The position numbers and the translations under genes were made by a program. The notes under the pieces are model-generated. The model saw nothing but the letters and a program-made list of their open reading frames with translations. It was not told where the DNA came from and searched no databases. A stretch of DNA of 30,000 bases from Sphaeroforma sirkka (lineage: Eukaryota; Opisthokonta; Ichthyosporea; Ichthyophonida), in contig LUCW03000633.1 of the NCBI GenBank assembly GCA_001586965.3, positions 22,501 to 52,500 on the forward strand. Reading direction: 5' to 3'. Numbering within the stretch: position 1 is the first letter of the stretch; every line of letters starts with the position of its first letter. Positions 1 to 9,800 of the stretch are shown piece by piece.

Positions 1-340
1 TGCATTATGTTATACGTGTGTATATGTATATATATATGTATATACGTAATATATGCATATATATGCATATTGATTATGATATGATGATGATGTGCGTGTG
101 TGTGATGTGTGTGCGCATATATGTATATATATATATATATCCAGGGAGGTGTGTTTATGTGTGTTCAGGTGTTTGTGTATGTGTGTATGCATGTATGTAT
201 GCATGCATGTATGTGTGTGCATGCAATGCATGCATGCATGCATATATGTATGTATGCATGTATATCTGTGTATGTCTGTGTATGTAAATGGGCATATACA
301 TATGTATATGTATATGTAACATATATAGCATGTAGGTTTC
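1..340. repeat. Mixed TA/TG/ATGC simple repeats at left edge
   Basis: This stretch is made of short alternating runs of TATA, TGTG and ATGC/ATGT words. It gives overlapping open frames rich in Tyr, Ile, Cys and His on both strands, which are artefacts of the repeat. No gene is supported. It probably lies in an intron of the ECM29 gene that continues to the left. Confidence 0.85.
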
Positions 341-943
341 ATTATTGTACAGACATGTAGGCAGTTGTTTCCTGGTTTGTTTTTATGCTCATGCAGATGG
401 CATAAACTAAATTATCGCCATCTTTAAGCATTACCCCTATGTCTGGAGTTCTGTGCTGTCACGGTTTTGTTTGTTCTGATTCGTATAATGTTGTGCCAAT
501 TTCTGCAAGCTTCCATGAGCGCAGTCACCACAGAATGCAACAAACAGGTCTTTAATATTGTATAAAAAATTGATCTCGTCCCTATTTAAAATTTGTTTCG
601 AGTTTAATCCCCCTATCGCGCCAAAAAAAAATGGAGATGGTCATGAAGCGCAGAATCAAAAACTGACCCAAAAAGACTCCAGTCGCCCTGTTACCACAAG
701 TTGAGACGGACATGCATATCAGTCAATTATGTAGTTTCTATTTTTCGTGTATATCTTTCGTCCTTTTTTCCACACATATTTATCGTAAGAACTCTTTTTC
801 CCTTAGCATCCATATTGTTGACATGTCAACTTTTGCTTTTTAAGCGCCAGTTTCACATCATGTTTGCAAGGATGCGTCAGTATCGATCCTCCTCTTCTGA
901 ACCCCATTATATTTATATCTCACCCTCTGCTTCCGTGAAACAG
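341..943 (+). other. Probable intron sequence upstream of first visible ECM29 exon
   Basis: No exon with recognisable ECM29 similarity is visible here. The stretch is T-rich towards its right end and finishes in a pyrimidine-containing tract and an AAACAG acceptor at 938-943, directly before the exon at 944. The exon before this one would have to end after the second base of a codon to keep the frame, and it must lie outside the window or be too short to see. Confidence 0.5.
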
Positions 944-1148
944 TGACCTACAAGCAGCGCTGTTGAGTGCGCTGAATGGGCGTGTGTGGGACGGCAAAGA
1001 GCAGATACTATTGGCTCTGGGCTGTCTGTGTAAGAGTCGGAAGAATCTGATCACCTCGGAGGTTTACTACAACATTGTCTCTCTGTTGCTGAAGGAGGCC
1101 GGGCGCAAGACGATCAAGTACAAGATCAAAGCTATCGAAGCGCTGGCG
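944..1148 (+). CDS. ECM29: ECM29 proteasome adaptor, internal exon (C-terminal third)
   Basis: ECM29 (human ECPAS) is a long HEAT-repeat protein that binds the 26S proteasome and links it to other cellular machinery and quality control. The exon encodes about 68 residues, including NGRVWDGKEQILLAL and, near the end, KTIKYKIKAIEALA. These match the family pattern 'GRTW-x-GKEELLKA ... KYK-x-x-AI' in the ECM29 C-terminal HEAT region. The start is set by the acceptor AAACAG before 944 (one base completes a split codon) and the end by the donor GCG/GTATGT at 1148-1149, which leaves phase 0. The reading then continues in phase at 2589 as DVLKADA, as in the family. Only the C-terminal about 325 residues of a protein normally near 1,800 residues are in the window. 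The identification rests on remembered family sequence, not on a search. Confidence 0.75.
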
Positions 1149-1384
1149 GTATGTCGGTATCAGTGAGTTAATGGAGATGGTCTCCATCGCCATTCGCGTC
1201 TTGTACGGCGAGATGCGCCGGTAGTGTGTCGTTGCATTGTGTGCTCTTTGTCGTGCGTGTGTGTGTCAGATTTGGAAGGCGGAAGGTCTTTCTAGGGATT
1301 GACGGTAGTATCAATCAAGGAAACTGGATGGTATACCTTTTAGGAGATGGTAAGCAGTTCTTTCGGTATGTTGTATCTGATCTA

Positions 1385-1435
1385 CAAACCCTAGACCCTA
1401 AACCCTTAACCCTAGACCCTAAAATCCCTAACTCC
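1385..1435. repeat. Interstitial telomere-like CCCTAAA repeats
   Basis: About six degenerate units of the form ACCCTAGA, ACCCTAAA, ACCCTTAA and ATCCCTAA lie in tandem inside an ECM29 intron. They resemble the C-rich strand of TTTAGGG or TTAGGG telomere repeats. Such patches can be left by telomerase-assisted break repair or be simple-sequence drift. The tract is short and mixed, so the parent repeat unit cannot be fixed from it. Confidence 0.6.
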
Positions 1436-2099
1436 TAAATCGATATTCTCCGAGCACTTGCGGTATGTAGCTAGTGTTGATTGAATTTGAGATCTTCTCG
1501 ATTCGTTGCTTGTATTGCCCTCTAGGCTGATACGGTGGCATGTGTAGTGTGTGGTGTGTAGTATGTGTGCTGTATTGTTTGTTTCACAGTTGAAAGAAGT
1601 TGAGTTACTGACTGCAGAGATTAATGGTTGTTGGTTGGTAATCACTACACGAGGGAGGCCACACCGAAGATTCTAAATGAGATGCAGGATCAAAAATACG
1701 CATAATACTAAAAGAATCATCATACCACCACTATAGCACCATTTCATGATCACGCACATCCACCCCCAGCGACGGCGTTACGTTAGTATTGGGAAACGAC
1801 ATGTCTGTCTTAGCTGGCTTGGTTTGGGCGGATACACCACTTGCTGTGGTTCACCTTTCCGGTCGGTCCACCTCCACACCAACACACATACGCGTGCCTG
1901 GGCGATATACACACTGGCGTAGGGGTAGAGCCATCCATGACCAGGACTACAGCATGAGCTATAGGCTGTAGAATCTTCAATGTTCGGAGTAGTCGCTGCG
2001 AGTTCTCGAGGAATATATACATACTCTCAATCGGCGATAGTATCATAATTGGCATATAAGGTGTTGTATAGGCAATAGCAGCAACGGACGTTACTATAT

Positions 2100-2452
2100 C
2101 GACAACGGTAGAAAACCAAGCTCGAAGTACACTCTATGGCTGATTTATGTACAAGACGTTCTTAACTACAAAGTGCTCTCCAACAACAAAACAAACGTTA
2201 CCACTCATACGATAACAGTAGACAAACTAGTTCAAGGTACACTTTATTAGTCTAACTTACGTTCAGGATGCTCTAAACTACAACTCAAACAAAACAAACG
2301 TTACCACTCTTTTGATAACGGTAGAAAAATAAGCTTAAAGGACACGTCATCGGTCTAGTTTACGTACAGGACGTTCTAAACTACAAAGTACACTCTCAAA
2401 CAACAATATATCAATGTATCTCGCATACAAGATGTTTTCAACGCAGATGCCC
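2100..2452. repeat. Degenerate ~107-bp tandem repeat with reiterated splice-acceptor-like core
   Basis: Three imperfect units begin near 2106 (ACGGTAGAAAACCAAGC), 2214 and 2319, each followed by a GTACAC word, a TACAGGACGTTCT-like word, CTACAAAGT and, in the first two, AAACAAACGTTACCACTC. The TACAGGACGTTCT-like words at 2150-2166, 2262-2278 and 2365-2381, and another at 2426-2452, resemble the true acceptor and exon start at 2584-2608. The fourth also encodes DVFNADA, beside DVLKADA of the real exon. Alignment was by eye. Confidence 0.6.
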
Positions 2453-2588
2453 AAGGACGATCTCTGCTGTTTACTCAGCCACACCAAGAACGCAAATGGC
2501 ACTATTCTTTGCTATCAAATGCCAAGTGATTCCGTAGTCTTTCATGAAGCCTTGTAGTTGACACTGTCTTGTTCTGTATCACTTACAG

Positions 2589-2759
2589 GATGTCCTTAAG
2601 GCAGATGCAAAGTGTAATAGGTATGCTGATGTATGTGAGACGCTCATCAGTCTGTCACTGTACACTGACGAGGCGCAAATAGATGCGAACACAACAGACA
2701 GTGTCACGCACAGCGAAGTGGAGAAGGAGAAACGCCAGAGCTCACAAGAGACCACACAG
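2589..2759 (+). CDS. ECM29: ECM29 proteasome adaptor, internal exon
   Basis: A 171-base exon of 57 codons, phase 0 at both ends, bounded by acceptor CACTTACAG (ending 2588) and donor CAG/GTAAGG at 2759-2760. It opens with [20 protein letters not shown], which continues the HEAT pair begun in the previous exon. In the ECM29 family the same step reads 'GDVL-K...RF-E'. The second half is hydrophilic and acidic/basic (about [17 protein letters not shown]), probably a surface loop. There are no stops, and frame is kept across both introns. Confidence 0.72.
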
Positions 2760-2784
2760 GTAAGGGATCAATAATCATTGATCA

Positions 2785-2785
<1 letters not shown>

Positions 2786-2872
<87 letters not shown>

Positions 2873-2897
2873 TGTGTGTACATGTTTGATATACGTA

Positions 2898-2945
<48 letters not shown>

Positions 2946-2947
2946 TA

Positions 2948-2986
<39 letters not shown>

Positions 2987-3035
2987 TATTTTGTTTTTAG
3001 CATGTATGTATAGATATGTATATATGTATGTATAG

Positions 3036-3088
<53 letters not shown>

Positions 3089-3230
3089 TATACATGCATA
3101 CATATTAGATGTGTGTGCGTGTGTGTGCAATGTGCGTATATGCATATGTATATATATACGTATATATATATATATATATACAATACATATATATATATAT
3201 ATATATATAGGTATGTAGATATGTAGGTAT
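2786..3230. repeat. (TA)n microsatellite cluster
   Basis: Near-pure (TA)n runs at about 2786-2868, 2905-2942, 2955-2982, 3042-3084 and 3150-3208, broken by short ATGT/ATGC interruptions and a small TG-rich part near 3110-3130. All lie inside the ECM29 intron. The many overlapping Tyr/Ile frames here are not genes. Confidence 0.95.
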
Positions 3231-3530
3231 GTAGGTATGTCTGTATGAATGTAGGTATGTCTAGGCGCGTGTGTGGCGTAGGGATGGGGTTGTGTTTTGT
3301 GCGCGCGTGTGTGCCTCTGTGTTGCTGTGTCCGTGTCTGTGTGATAGCAAATCCGACAACAAACGACTCACACTGGAAAAGAGGTCTAAAAGGCTCATAA
3401 GAGACGGTGAGCTTGATAGGTTGTTCGGTGTCCACGTTTTAAGTCCCAAGCCTTGCTCTTAGCATTTGTACTTACACTCCTAACTGCACTTTGACGGACC
3501 ATACTTCCATCGGAACTATCGTTAGAGACA

Positions 3531-3617
<87 letters not shown>

Positions 3618-3702
3618 TTTGTATGTATGTTTCTATATATGATTGTATGTATGTATGTATGAATGTTTCTATGTATGTATGTATGTATATATGTATGTAT
3701 AC

Positions 3703-3755
<53 letters not shown>

Positions 3756-3816
3756 TGTATGTATCTATACATATGTATGTATATATATATGTATATATTA
3801 TATATTCATGTACATT

Positions 3817-3875
<59 letters not shown>

Positions 3876-3903
3876 CTGTGTGTCTGTGTGTCTGTGTGTC
3901 TGT
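3531..3903. repeat. (TA)n-(TG)n compound microsatellites
   Basis: A (TA)n run at 3532-3564 passes into (TG)n at 3565-3609. TATG-type repeats follow to about 3700, then (TA)n at about 3711-3752 and 3826-3859, then TGTG and TGTGTC words to 3903. The two compound TA-to-TG tracts have the same order, which suggests duplication of one tract or parallel slippage. Confidence 0.92.
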
Positions 3904-4124
3904 ATTGAAGAACTGGGTTGTATGCCGCTGTGGACGACAACCCTTTAACCGAGGATCTATCACCCGCATACAATATAGACATAATTCATATACAAATGTA
4001 CATGTATATATATCTATATATTTATACATATACATGTATACATATACATATATATATAAAGCTAATCAGTTGATGCATAGTACTCACCACATACAATCCA
4101 ATATTGCCAACCCCTTGACTGCAG

Positions 4125-4727
4125 GTGCGTCTCGCGGCATACAAAACCATCTGCGCTGCGTGGCGACCCGACCCCCCCACTCAAACGCAATACGCAGACT
4201 CACTAGCCACACACCTGGTAACCAACGCTAGTCTGAATGTGTGGAGCATCAAGATCACCATCATGAAGTGCCTGACGAGTGTGTTGTACCGGCTGCCCTT
4301 GCGTGTCCTGAGTGAGGGTTCGCTCGATAGAGTGCTAGGCGCAATCTCCGAAGCCGTGGCCGATGGAAAGTACTCGCAGCTGCGGGTAGCGGCACTGAAG
4401 GCTCTGACTGTGCTGCTCGGCGTGTGCTCGACCAAAGCCAGCACACCGACGCCTGCAGCAGATACCGCAATGGACACCGGTACCAATACCGGGACGGTTG
4501 CTAGCGCGGGTTCTAAATCTGCTACTGGCGGGGTGGGTGCGGTTAATGTTGATCTCATCAGTGTGGACACCGGTGCGGTGGTGGAAAGTGAGGCGAGTGA
4601 TGTATTGGGCCGAGAAAGGCTCACGGCAATTTTGACGAGTCTGAGGGATCGCAAGATGGATGGCGATCCGGATGTGAGACGCTTTAGTGAAGCTTTGCTG
4701 CCGTTGATTACGGCAGCTTTGCAGTAG
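4125..4727 (+). CDS. ECM29: ECM29 proteasome adaptor, terminal exon
   Basis: The last exon encodes 200 residues and a TAG stop, followed at once by TAA. It enters in phase 0 after acceptor GACTGCAG and begins [13 protein letters not shown]. Helical HEAT-like stretches follow, such as [20 protein letters not shown] and [16 protein letters not shown], typical of the ECM29 C-terminus. Residues about 105-155 form a Thr/Ala/Gly/Asp-rich low-complexity linker. The closing helix is [20 protein letters not shown]. The whole exon is open, with a composition like the other two exons, so the gene looks intact within the window. Confidence 0.75.
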   Translation: MRLAAYKTICAAWRPDPPTQTQYADSLATHLVTNASLNVWSIKITIMKCLTSVLYRLPLRVLSEGSLDRVLGAISEAVADGKYSQLRVAALKALTVLLGVCSTKASTPTPAADTAMDTGTNTGTVASAGSKSATGGVGAVNVDLISVDTGAVVESEASDVLGRERLTAILTSLRDRKMDGDPDVRRFSEALLPLITAALQ

Positions 4728-4740
4728 TAAGTATTAGTTA

Positions 4741-4746
4741 AATAAA
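4741..4746 (+). terminator. AATAAA poly(A) signal of ECM29
   Basis: A canonical AATAAA lies 14 bases after the TAG stop and is followed by a T-rich stretch. This suits a very short 3' UTR. Confidence 0.55.
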
Positions 4747-5026
4747 TCCGTTTTTTATTATAATGGAACTCGGCAAGGACTTATCTTATGTGATATGTAG
4801 TGCACGGGTGTCTATCTGGAGGACTAAGCATGCGCATATACACCAAGTAGGACCCGAAAGGTCGATAGTACTCGGCTTCATATATGTGCGTGTGTGTATA
4901 CGAATATATATAAACAAGCACTACCACGTAAAGTTCATGAACTGAAGATGTGATTATTTACCTGTAATTTTTTGTCAATGTACCTACCCCATCCTTTGTT
5001 TAGAGGCGTATATCATCTATATAGTG

Positions 5027-5353
<327 letters not shown>

Positions 5354-5616
5354 TGTGACATATGTCTATATTTAATTGTATATGTTGTATCTATGCACCT
5401 TTATAACCGGGAATACGTGAATATATCATGCGCACATATATGTGTAGTATAGCTAGCTGTATAATAATATATACGTGTTTGCACGCGCTATGTATTTATA
5501 TTTTATATATATATCTATAATGCATCGTCGTTGTACATATACTCGAAAGAGATACAATCCATCCTACGCGACATGAGTTTGTATTGAAAACATTTCTGTG
5601 AGCAATGTAAATGATC

Positions 5617-5622
5617 TTTATT
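5617..5622 (-). terminator. Poly(A) signal of the dienelactone-hydrolase-like gene
   Basis: TTTATT on + reads AATAAA on -, about 50 bases beyond the stop of the hydrolase gene, in an A-rich context. Confidence 0.5.
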
Positions 5623-5670
5623 TTTTGTTCTCTTTTAATAGTTGTGGATAGTAGCCCCTTGTTTGGAACC

Positions 5671-7599
5671 TTACTTCCGGTCAAGTGGCGTGATACCCAT
5701 TATACTGGTGTCCGTCTCTGTCTCAGCGGCAGCCTGTATTTGTGTTGCAACCTGAGTCTGTGTTGCAACCTGAGTTGCAACCTGAGTCTGCACGGAAGTC
5801 TTAATCTGTGTTACGAGTTGTTCTTCCAAGCTGACCTGCTCAATAACAGTTTCCTGGTCTATGAATGTTACTGTCAATTCTTCCGAAACTAAGTTGGTGT
5901 CTGTCACATCCACCACTACCTCGTTTTCGACTACAACATCCTCAGTCTCCTGTTCGATGAATGTTACGGTTAATGATTCCTGTTCGATAAAGGTCACTGT
6001 CAACTCTTCTGAAACTAAGTTAGTGTCTGTCACGTCCACCAATACCTCGTTCTCGACTATAACATCCTGTGTCTCCTGCTCGATGAATGTTACTGTCAAC
6101 TCTTCCGAAACCAAGTTTGTGTCTGTTATATCCGCTGATATCTCATTCTCTACTACAACATTCTGCGTCTCCTGTTCGATGAATGTTACTGTCAACTCTT
6201 CCGAAACCAAGTTTGTGTTTGTTACATCCACCGATACCTCATTTTCTACTACAACATTTTGCGTCTCCTGTTCGATGAATGTTACTGTCAACTCTTCCGA
6301 AACCAAGTTTGTGTCTGTTACCTCCGCCGATACCTCATTTGTCACTGTCATCTCTTCCGACACTAAGTTTGTGTTTGTTACATCCACCGACACCTCATTC
6401 TCTATTACAACATTCTGAGTCTCCTGTTCAACGAATGTCACTGTCAGCTCTTCCGAAACCAAGTTTGTGTTTGTTACATCCACCGATACCTCGTTCTCAA
6501 CTACAACATTCTGAGTCTCCTCTTCTAGGAGTGTCACTGTTAATCCTTCCGTCTCCTGTTCGAACAAGGTGACAGTCAGACTTTCCTGGACGATCTCAGT
6601 GTCTGTTATCTCCACATCCACGCCGACAATGTTCTGTTGGGTCGCTACCGGATAGAAAGTAACAGTAACTGTTTCTACCTCTACCTCAACTGTCGCATTG
6701 GGGTCGAGTGCGTAGATGGCATTCTGCCAACTCATCTCGGCGGCGAATGCATTGTAGCTATCACCTGGCTGGGTGAAGCCATGCTGGGCATCAGTAAAGT
6801 ATGTGGTGGACGAATTCAACCAGGAGGAAGCTCCGTCCAATTCAGACATGACGGTAGACATTTGATCAGAGCTGACCGCATTCGCATCTGCAGTACCTTG
6901 GTTCAGTAGAAGTGTAGACGTGAAGTTGTTCTCGGCCGTAGTGGCTATGATTGAATAATCTGAGGACGAAGTGCTACCTGGATGGAAGGCTACCATCAGA
7001 CTGACGGCTTCCGCCTCAATCGTTGCTGGGTCACTTCGGGCGTACTCCATGACACCACCACCACCTAGACAATACCCAAAGATAGCAACATCTTCATACG
7101 GCGCGTTCTCTGTCGATTGCGCAGCCTGGATCGCCGCAGATATGACGCCTCTGTAATTAGTCGCGTTAGATCTCAACGCTCCAGCGAGCCCCCCCTTTTC
7201 TTCATTGGTGAGGTTCGCATTCTCACCCTGTGCCTGATCCGAACCATACGTATCGGCAACAAAGGCAGCATTGCCCAACCCAGCCAAACGGACTGCATTA
7301 GCTACCTCGAAGCTGCCTACACCGTCCCAGTCGGATAGGATCACTACCACTTTTCCAGTAGTAGCTCCATCGGTGGGTGTGACTAGGATACCGTTGGCAG
7401 TTGAGCCATCAGGGAGTGTGTAAGGAACAGCTTCTTCTGTGAAGTTCTCGACTTGAGCATTGCCCATGTCCCAGCCCATCTCCTCCGCGAGAGTAAAGGC
7501 GCTCGTGATATTGTACGCAGGGGTGCCGGGTACAGGCTGTGATGTGGCAAGCTGCGCCGTCACCAGCAAGGCAGTTGCGAATTGTAGTAGACCCATCAT
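5671..7599 (-). CDS. Secreted dienelactone hydrolase-like protein with 32-residue repeat tail
   Basis: An uninterrupted 642-residue frame. Residues 1-20 form a signal peptide (LLQFATALLVTAQLA). Residues about 30-300 form an alpha/beta-hydrolase of the dienelactone hydrolase family: GYCLGG carries the nucleophile Cys177, GTADANAV gives Asp238, and AQHGFT gives His273, in the usual Cys-Asp-His order. Several N-glycosylation sequons (NFT, NLT, NAT, NSS) suit a secreted or surface protein. Family members hydrolyse dienelactones and related esters. The substrate here is unknown. From about residue 345 to 600 the chain is a tandem repeat of about 32 residues (VSEELTVTFIEQETQNVVVE and so on, period 96 bases), with some shortened units, then a Gln/Thr-rich end (QTQVATQVATQTQ). 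There is no C-terminal membrane segment. The family domain alone is usually about 230-250 residues, so the repeat tail is an addition. The start is Met-Met-Gly directly before the signal peptide. Confidence 0.78.
   Translation of the reverse strand: MMGLLQFATALLVTAQLATSQPVPGTPAYNITSAFTLAEEMGWDMGNAQVENFTEEAVPYTLPDGSTANGILVTPTDGATTGKVVVILSDWDGVGSFEVANAVRLAGLGNAAFVADTYGSDQAQGENANLTNEEKGGLAGALRSNATNYRGVISAAIQAAQSTENAPYEDVAIFGYCLGGGGVMEYARSDPATIEAEAVSLMVAFHPGSTSSSDYSIIATTAENNFTSTLLLNQGTADANAVSSDQMSTVMSELDGASSWLNSSTTYFTDAQHGFTQPGDSYNAFAAEMSWQNAIYALDPNATVEVEVETVTVTFYPVATQQNIVGVDVEITDTEIVQESLTVTLFEQETEGLTVTLLEEETQNVVVENEVSVDVTNTNLVSEELTVTFVEQETQNVVIENEVSVDVTNTNLVSEEMTVTNEVSAEVTDTNLVSEELTVTFIEQETQNVVVENEVSVDVTNTNLVSEELTVTFIEQETQNVVVENEISADITDTNLVSEELTVTFIEQETQDVIVENEVLVDVTDTNLVSEELTVTFIEQESLTVTFIEQETEDVVVENEVVVDVTDTNLVSEELTVTFIDQETVIEQVSLEEQLVTQIKTSVQTQVATQVATQTQVATQIQAAAETETDTSIMGITPLDRK
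5870..6560 (-). repeat. In-frame 96-bp coding tandem repeat
   Basis: About seven units of 96 bases, some shortened, encode the LVSEELTVTFIEQETQ / NVVVENEVSVDVTNTN module of the hydrolase-like protein. The + strand word AACTCTTCCGAAAC recurs at a 96-base spacing (for example near 6097, 6193 and 6289). All lengths are multiples of three, so the frame is kept. Confidence 0.85.
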
Positions 7600-9800
7600 C
7601 GGAAGTAATAGTTTTGTTTTGTTCAGACCTCATACGGACTTTGTATTTTGAAAAGTGAGGCACTGATGAAACTTTCGATTTACTTATATGTTACAATTCT
7701 ATCGTTTTGCGTAATAGTAAATTAAAGCTCGTGAAATATTGTGGCTTGTGAGAACTAAGAACTTGTGACAGCAAGTCTTTGGTTCGATGTTGTCGAAGGT
7801 TTTTTAATTTTGATATATAAACATTCCATATCTTCAGTCCTGTTCAAATTAGATTGTCATTTAGATCAAGTGAGTCTCAACCACCACTGAATAGGGCTGA
7901 AAATACAAATTGTTCCATCATCATGCGAATCAATTCTTATGTATTGACCACATATTGAGTACAAAATACTATTTTAATTTTGAAACTTATTATTTACTCC
8001 AGTAAGCAGGTTTCATGTCAATCTACTCTTTTTGAAATGCCTTAGATAGTTATGAGTCATATGACTCATAACTATGTGAACTGTGTCTGTGAAGTGAATG
8101 TGAACTGTGAACTATGGACTTTGAAGTGGTGTTTTTAATGTTTCCTGTTTACTGTAATAGTGTAAATAATAATAAATTAAAAAAACCATTGGTGACTGAA
8201 AAGTGAATACTGTTGAATTGAGTATTGAGTCTGGCTGAACCTGTGAGTCTGTGACACAGTGACAGTCAGTATGTACTCCGTAGTCCGTAGTACGCAATTA
8301 AGTCGAAAATTTGACCACTGAGTGTCTGAGTCTGACCAGCGTTCTATACGAACACATATTTGTGTACTACATTTGTTTTTAAAAAACATTTATATACAGT
8401 CTACAATTTCCTCCACACATGCACATGCTACATTCCACATAATTATTTTATCTATAATTTGAAATAAAACATAAAATATATTATATATTTATGTAACTTT
8501 CAGTTTAAAACCTAGAAGTATTCATTGAAGGATATGGATCAGCTATTGCTAAATAGGGGCATTTGACTATCCAAAAAGGAAAAATACGACTCCAATGAGT
8601 AAAACAACCCAAAATTTAAATAAAAATAGTGAACAAATGTCTTGGGGATTTGTCTCTCCACAGTTTTACTAACGGATGACGGTCTCAGCGCAGCCTCTCA
8701 GGACTCCGGGCCCAGGGCCTCAGGCGGACCACGGGATCAGGCCTTCCATTGTTCTCTTCTTCTTGTGTTGTGTGTTGGTGTCTTGGTGAGGGTCTGAGGG
8801 AGAGAGAGAATTCTGAACTCTGGACTGAACTCTGAGACTCATGAGAGTCTGAACTTTGAAGTCTGAACTTTAAAAAAATACAGAAGTCTGAAGAGTGAAG
8901 ACTATTTTTGTTTTTTTGTTTTTTTTTCAAAAACAAATAGACTCCAGTGAGTCCAGTCTCTCACAGACTCAGACTCTCATCTCTCATTGACAGACACTCA
9001 TCAGTCATCAGTTGTCATCACTGTCAAAAGCCGAAGGTTCATTGGATGTTTTTTTTTAAAAGGATGCTATAAAACCTTGTTAAATTTTCAAAAAATATAG
9101 TGTACTGTCTGCATGTACTGTATTTATATTTTAATAAAATCAAACAAAAACACAATTATTTACACATGATGTATACAGTCAAATATGAATACTTAGTCCC
9201 ATAAAAGACTCAGACTGAAAATTGAGAAATGTTTATTTTTTAGGACGGCAACAAAGTTCGAATCCCGAATCTTGGACTTCAACCGCTGACGTCCAAACTA
9301 AAAAATTATATGATTGGGGTGGATATAATACGGAAATCCATAGCGGCATAGCCTTCTTCTAAATTTAAAATTTTAGATCAGGACGACGCAAATTCAAAAT
9401 CGAAATAAAACTGTTCCCACTTCCCTCACTCTGGTCACTGCTCAGTGACTTAAAGTTATTGACACACTGTCTCTGACTCTCTCTGTGGAGTGTTGGCCTG
9501 GCATGTACCCAGTCACCAGTGTCCCAGTCCCACTGCCCACGCCACTCCTGAGTCCTGACTCCCGCTACTGTGGAGTCACTGGAGTGTGGACTCGTGTACA
9601 GACCACAGGTCCTGGACTCCTGTGAGGCTGTGACTCGTGTCTACACCACTTGCTGGCCACAGACTCCACACTCCACAGTGTGGACGATTATTAATTGGTG
9701 TGGGTCTGTGGGGACTGTGGCCTGTGGGACTCGGAGACTGGAGAGGATTTTTGTTGTTGAATATATCGGGTGTGAGCGAGCTCACATTTTTGGTTAAAAA
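7600..9800. other. AT-rich gene-free stretch with GAGTC/GACTC-rich cryptic simple sequence
   Basis: No gene is visible. The first part, to about 8040, is plain AT-rich sequence. From 8046 there is a perfect 30-base palindrome. From about 8220 to 9740 the words GAGTC, GACTC, CTGAACTCTG and similar recur many times, giving a cryptically simple texture without a fixed period. Poly-T and poly-A runs lie near 8905-8930 and 9045-9060. Confidence 0.7.
8046..8075. repeat. Perfect 30-bp palindrome with paired TGAGTCA/TGACTCA cores
   Basis: Two 15-base arms meet at 8060/8061 with no spacer (left arm ATAGTTATGAGTCAT, right arm its exact complement). Each half contains TGAGTCA or TGACTCA, the site bound by AP-1/GCN4-type bZIP factors. 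It lies about 450 bases upstream of the hydrolase start. Whether it is a regulatory site or just part of the GAGTC-rich tract is open. Confidence 0.6.

Larger units (their letters stand above)
1149..2588 (+). other. ECM29 intron with telomere-like patch and tandem repeats
   Basis: A 1,440-base intron from donor GTATGT at 1149 to acceptor TTACAG at 2588. It holds a CCCTAAA-like patch at 1385-1435 and a set of about 107-base imperfect tandem repeats at about 2100-2420. Both are listed separately. The rest shows no coding signal. Confidence 0.65.
2760..4124 (+). other. ECM29 intron loaded with TA/TG microsatellites
   Basis: A 1,365-base intron from donor GTAAGG at 2760 to acceptor TTGACTGCAG at 4124. 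Most of it is simple repeat (listed separately). The unique parts, about 3260-3530 and 3905-4120, show no coding signal. An intron this rich in (TA)n is likely to vary in length between alleles. Confidence 0.7.

Noticed and set aside
1226-1645. Short ORFs in the first visible ECM29 intron
   Set aside because: No similarity, no splice-consistent frame with the flanking exons, and they overlap the telomere-like patch.
2768-4231. Long open frames rich in Tyr/Ile/His on both strands within the ECM29 intron
   Set aside because: They are translations of (TA)n and (TG)n microsatellites, present in several frames at once, with no codon bias.
5861-6418. 185-residue Ser/Thr/Val-rich frame on + over the hydrolase repeat tail
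   Set aside because: Antisense shadow of the 96-bp coding repeat. The - frame has the signal peptide and catalytic domain.
9245-9300. tRNA-like B-box word AGTTCGAATCCC
   Set aside because: The flanking bases do not form a T-arm stem, and no acceptor or anticodon arm fits, so no tRNA or tRNA-derived SINE is supported.
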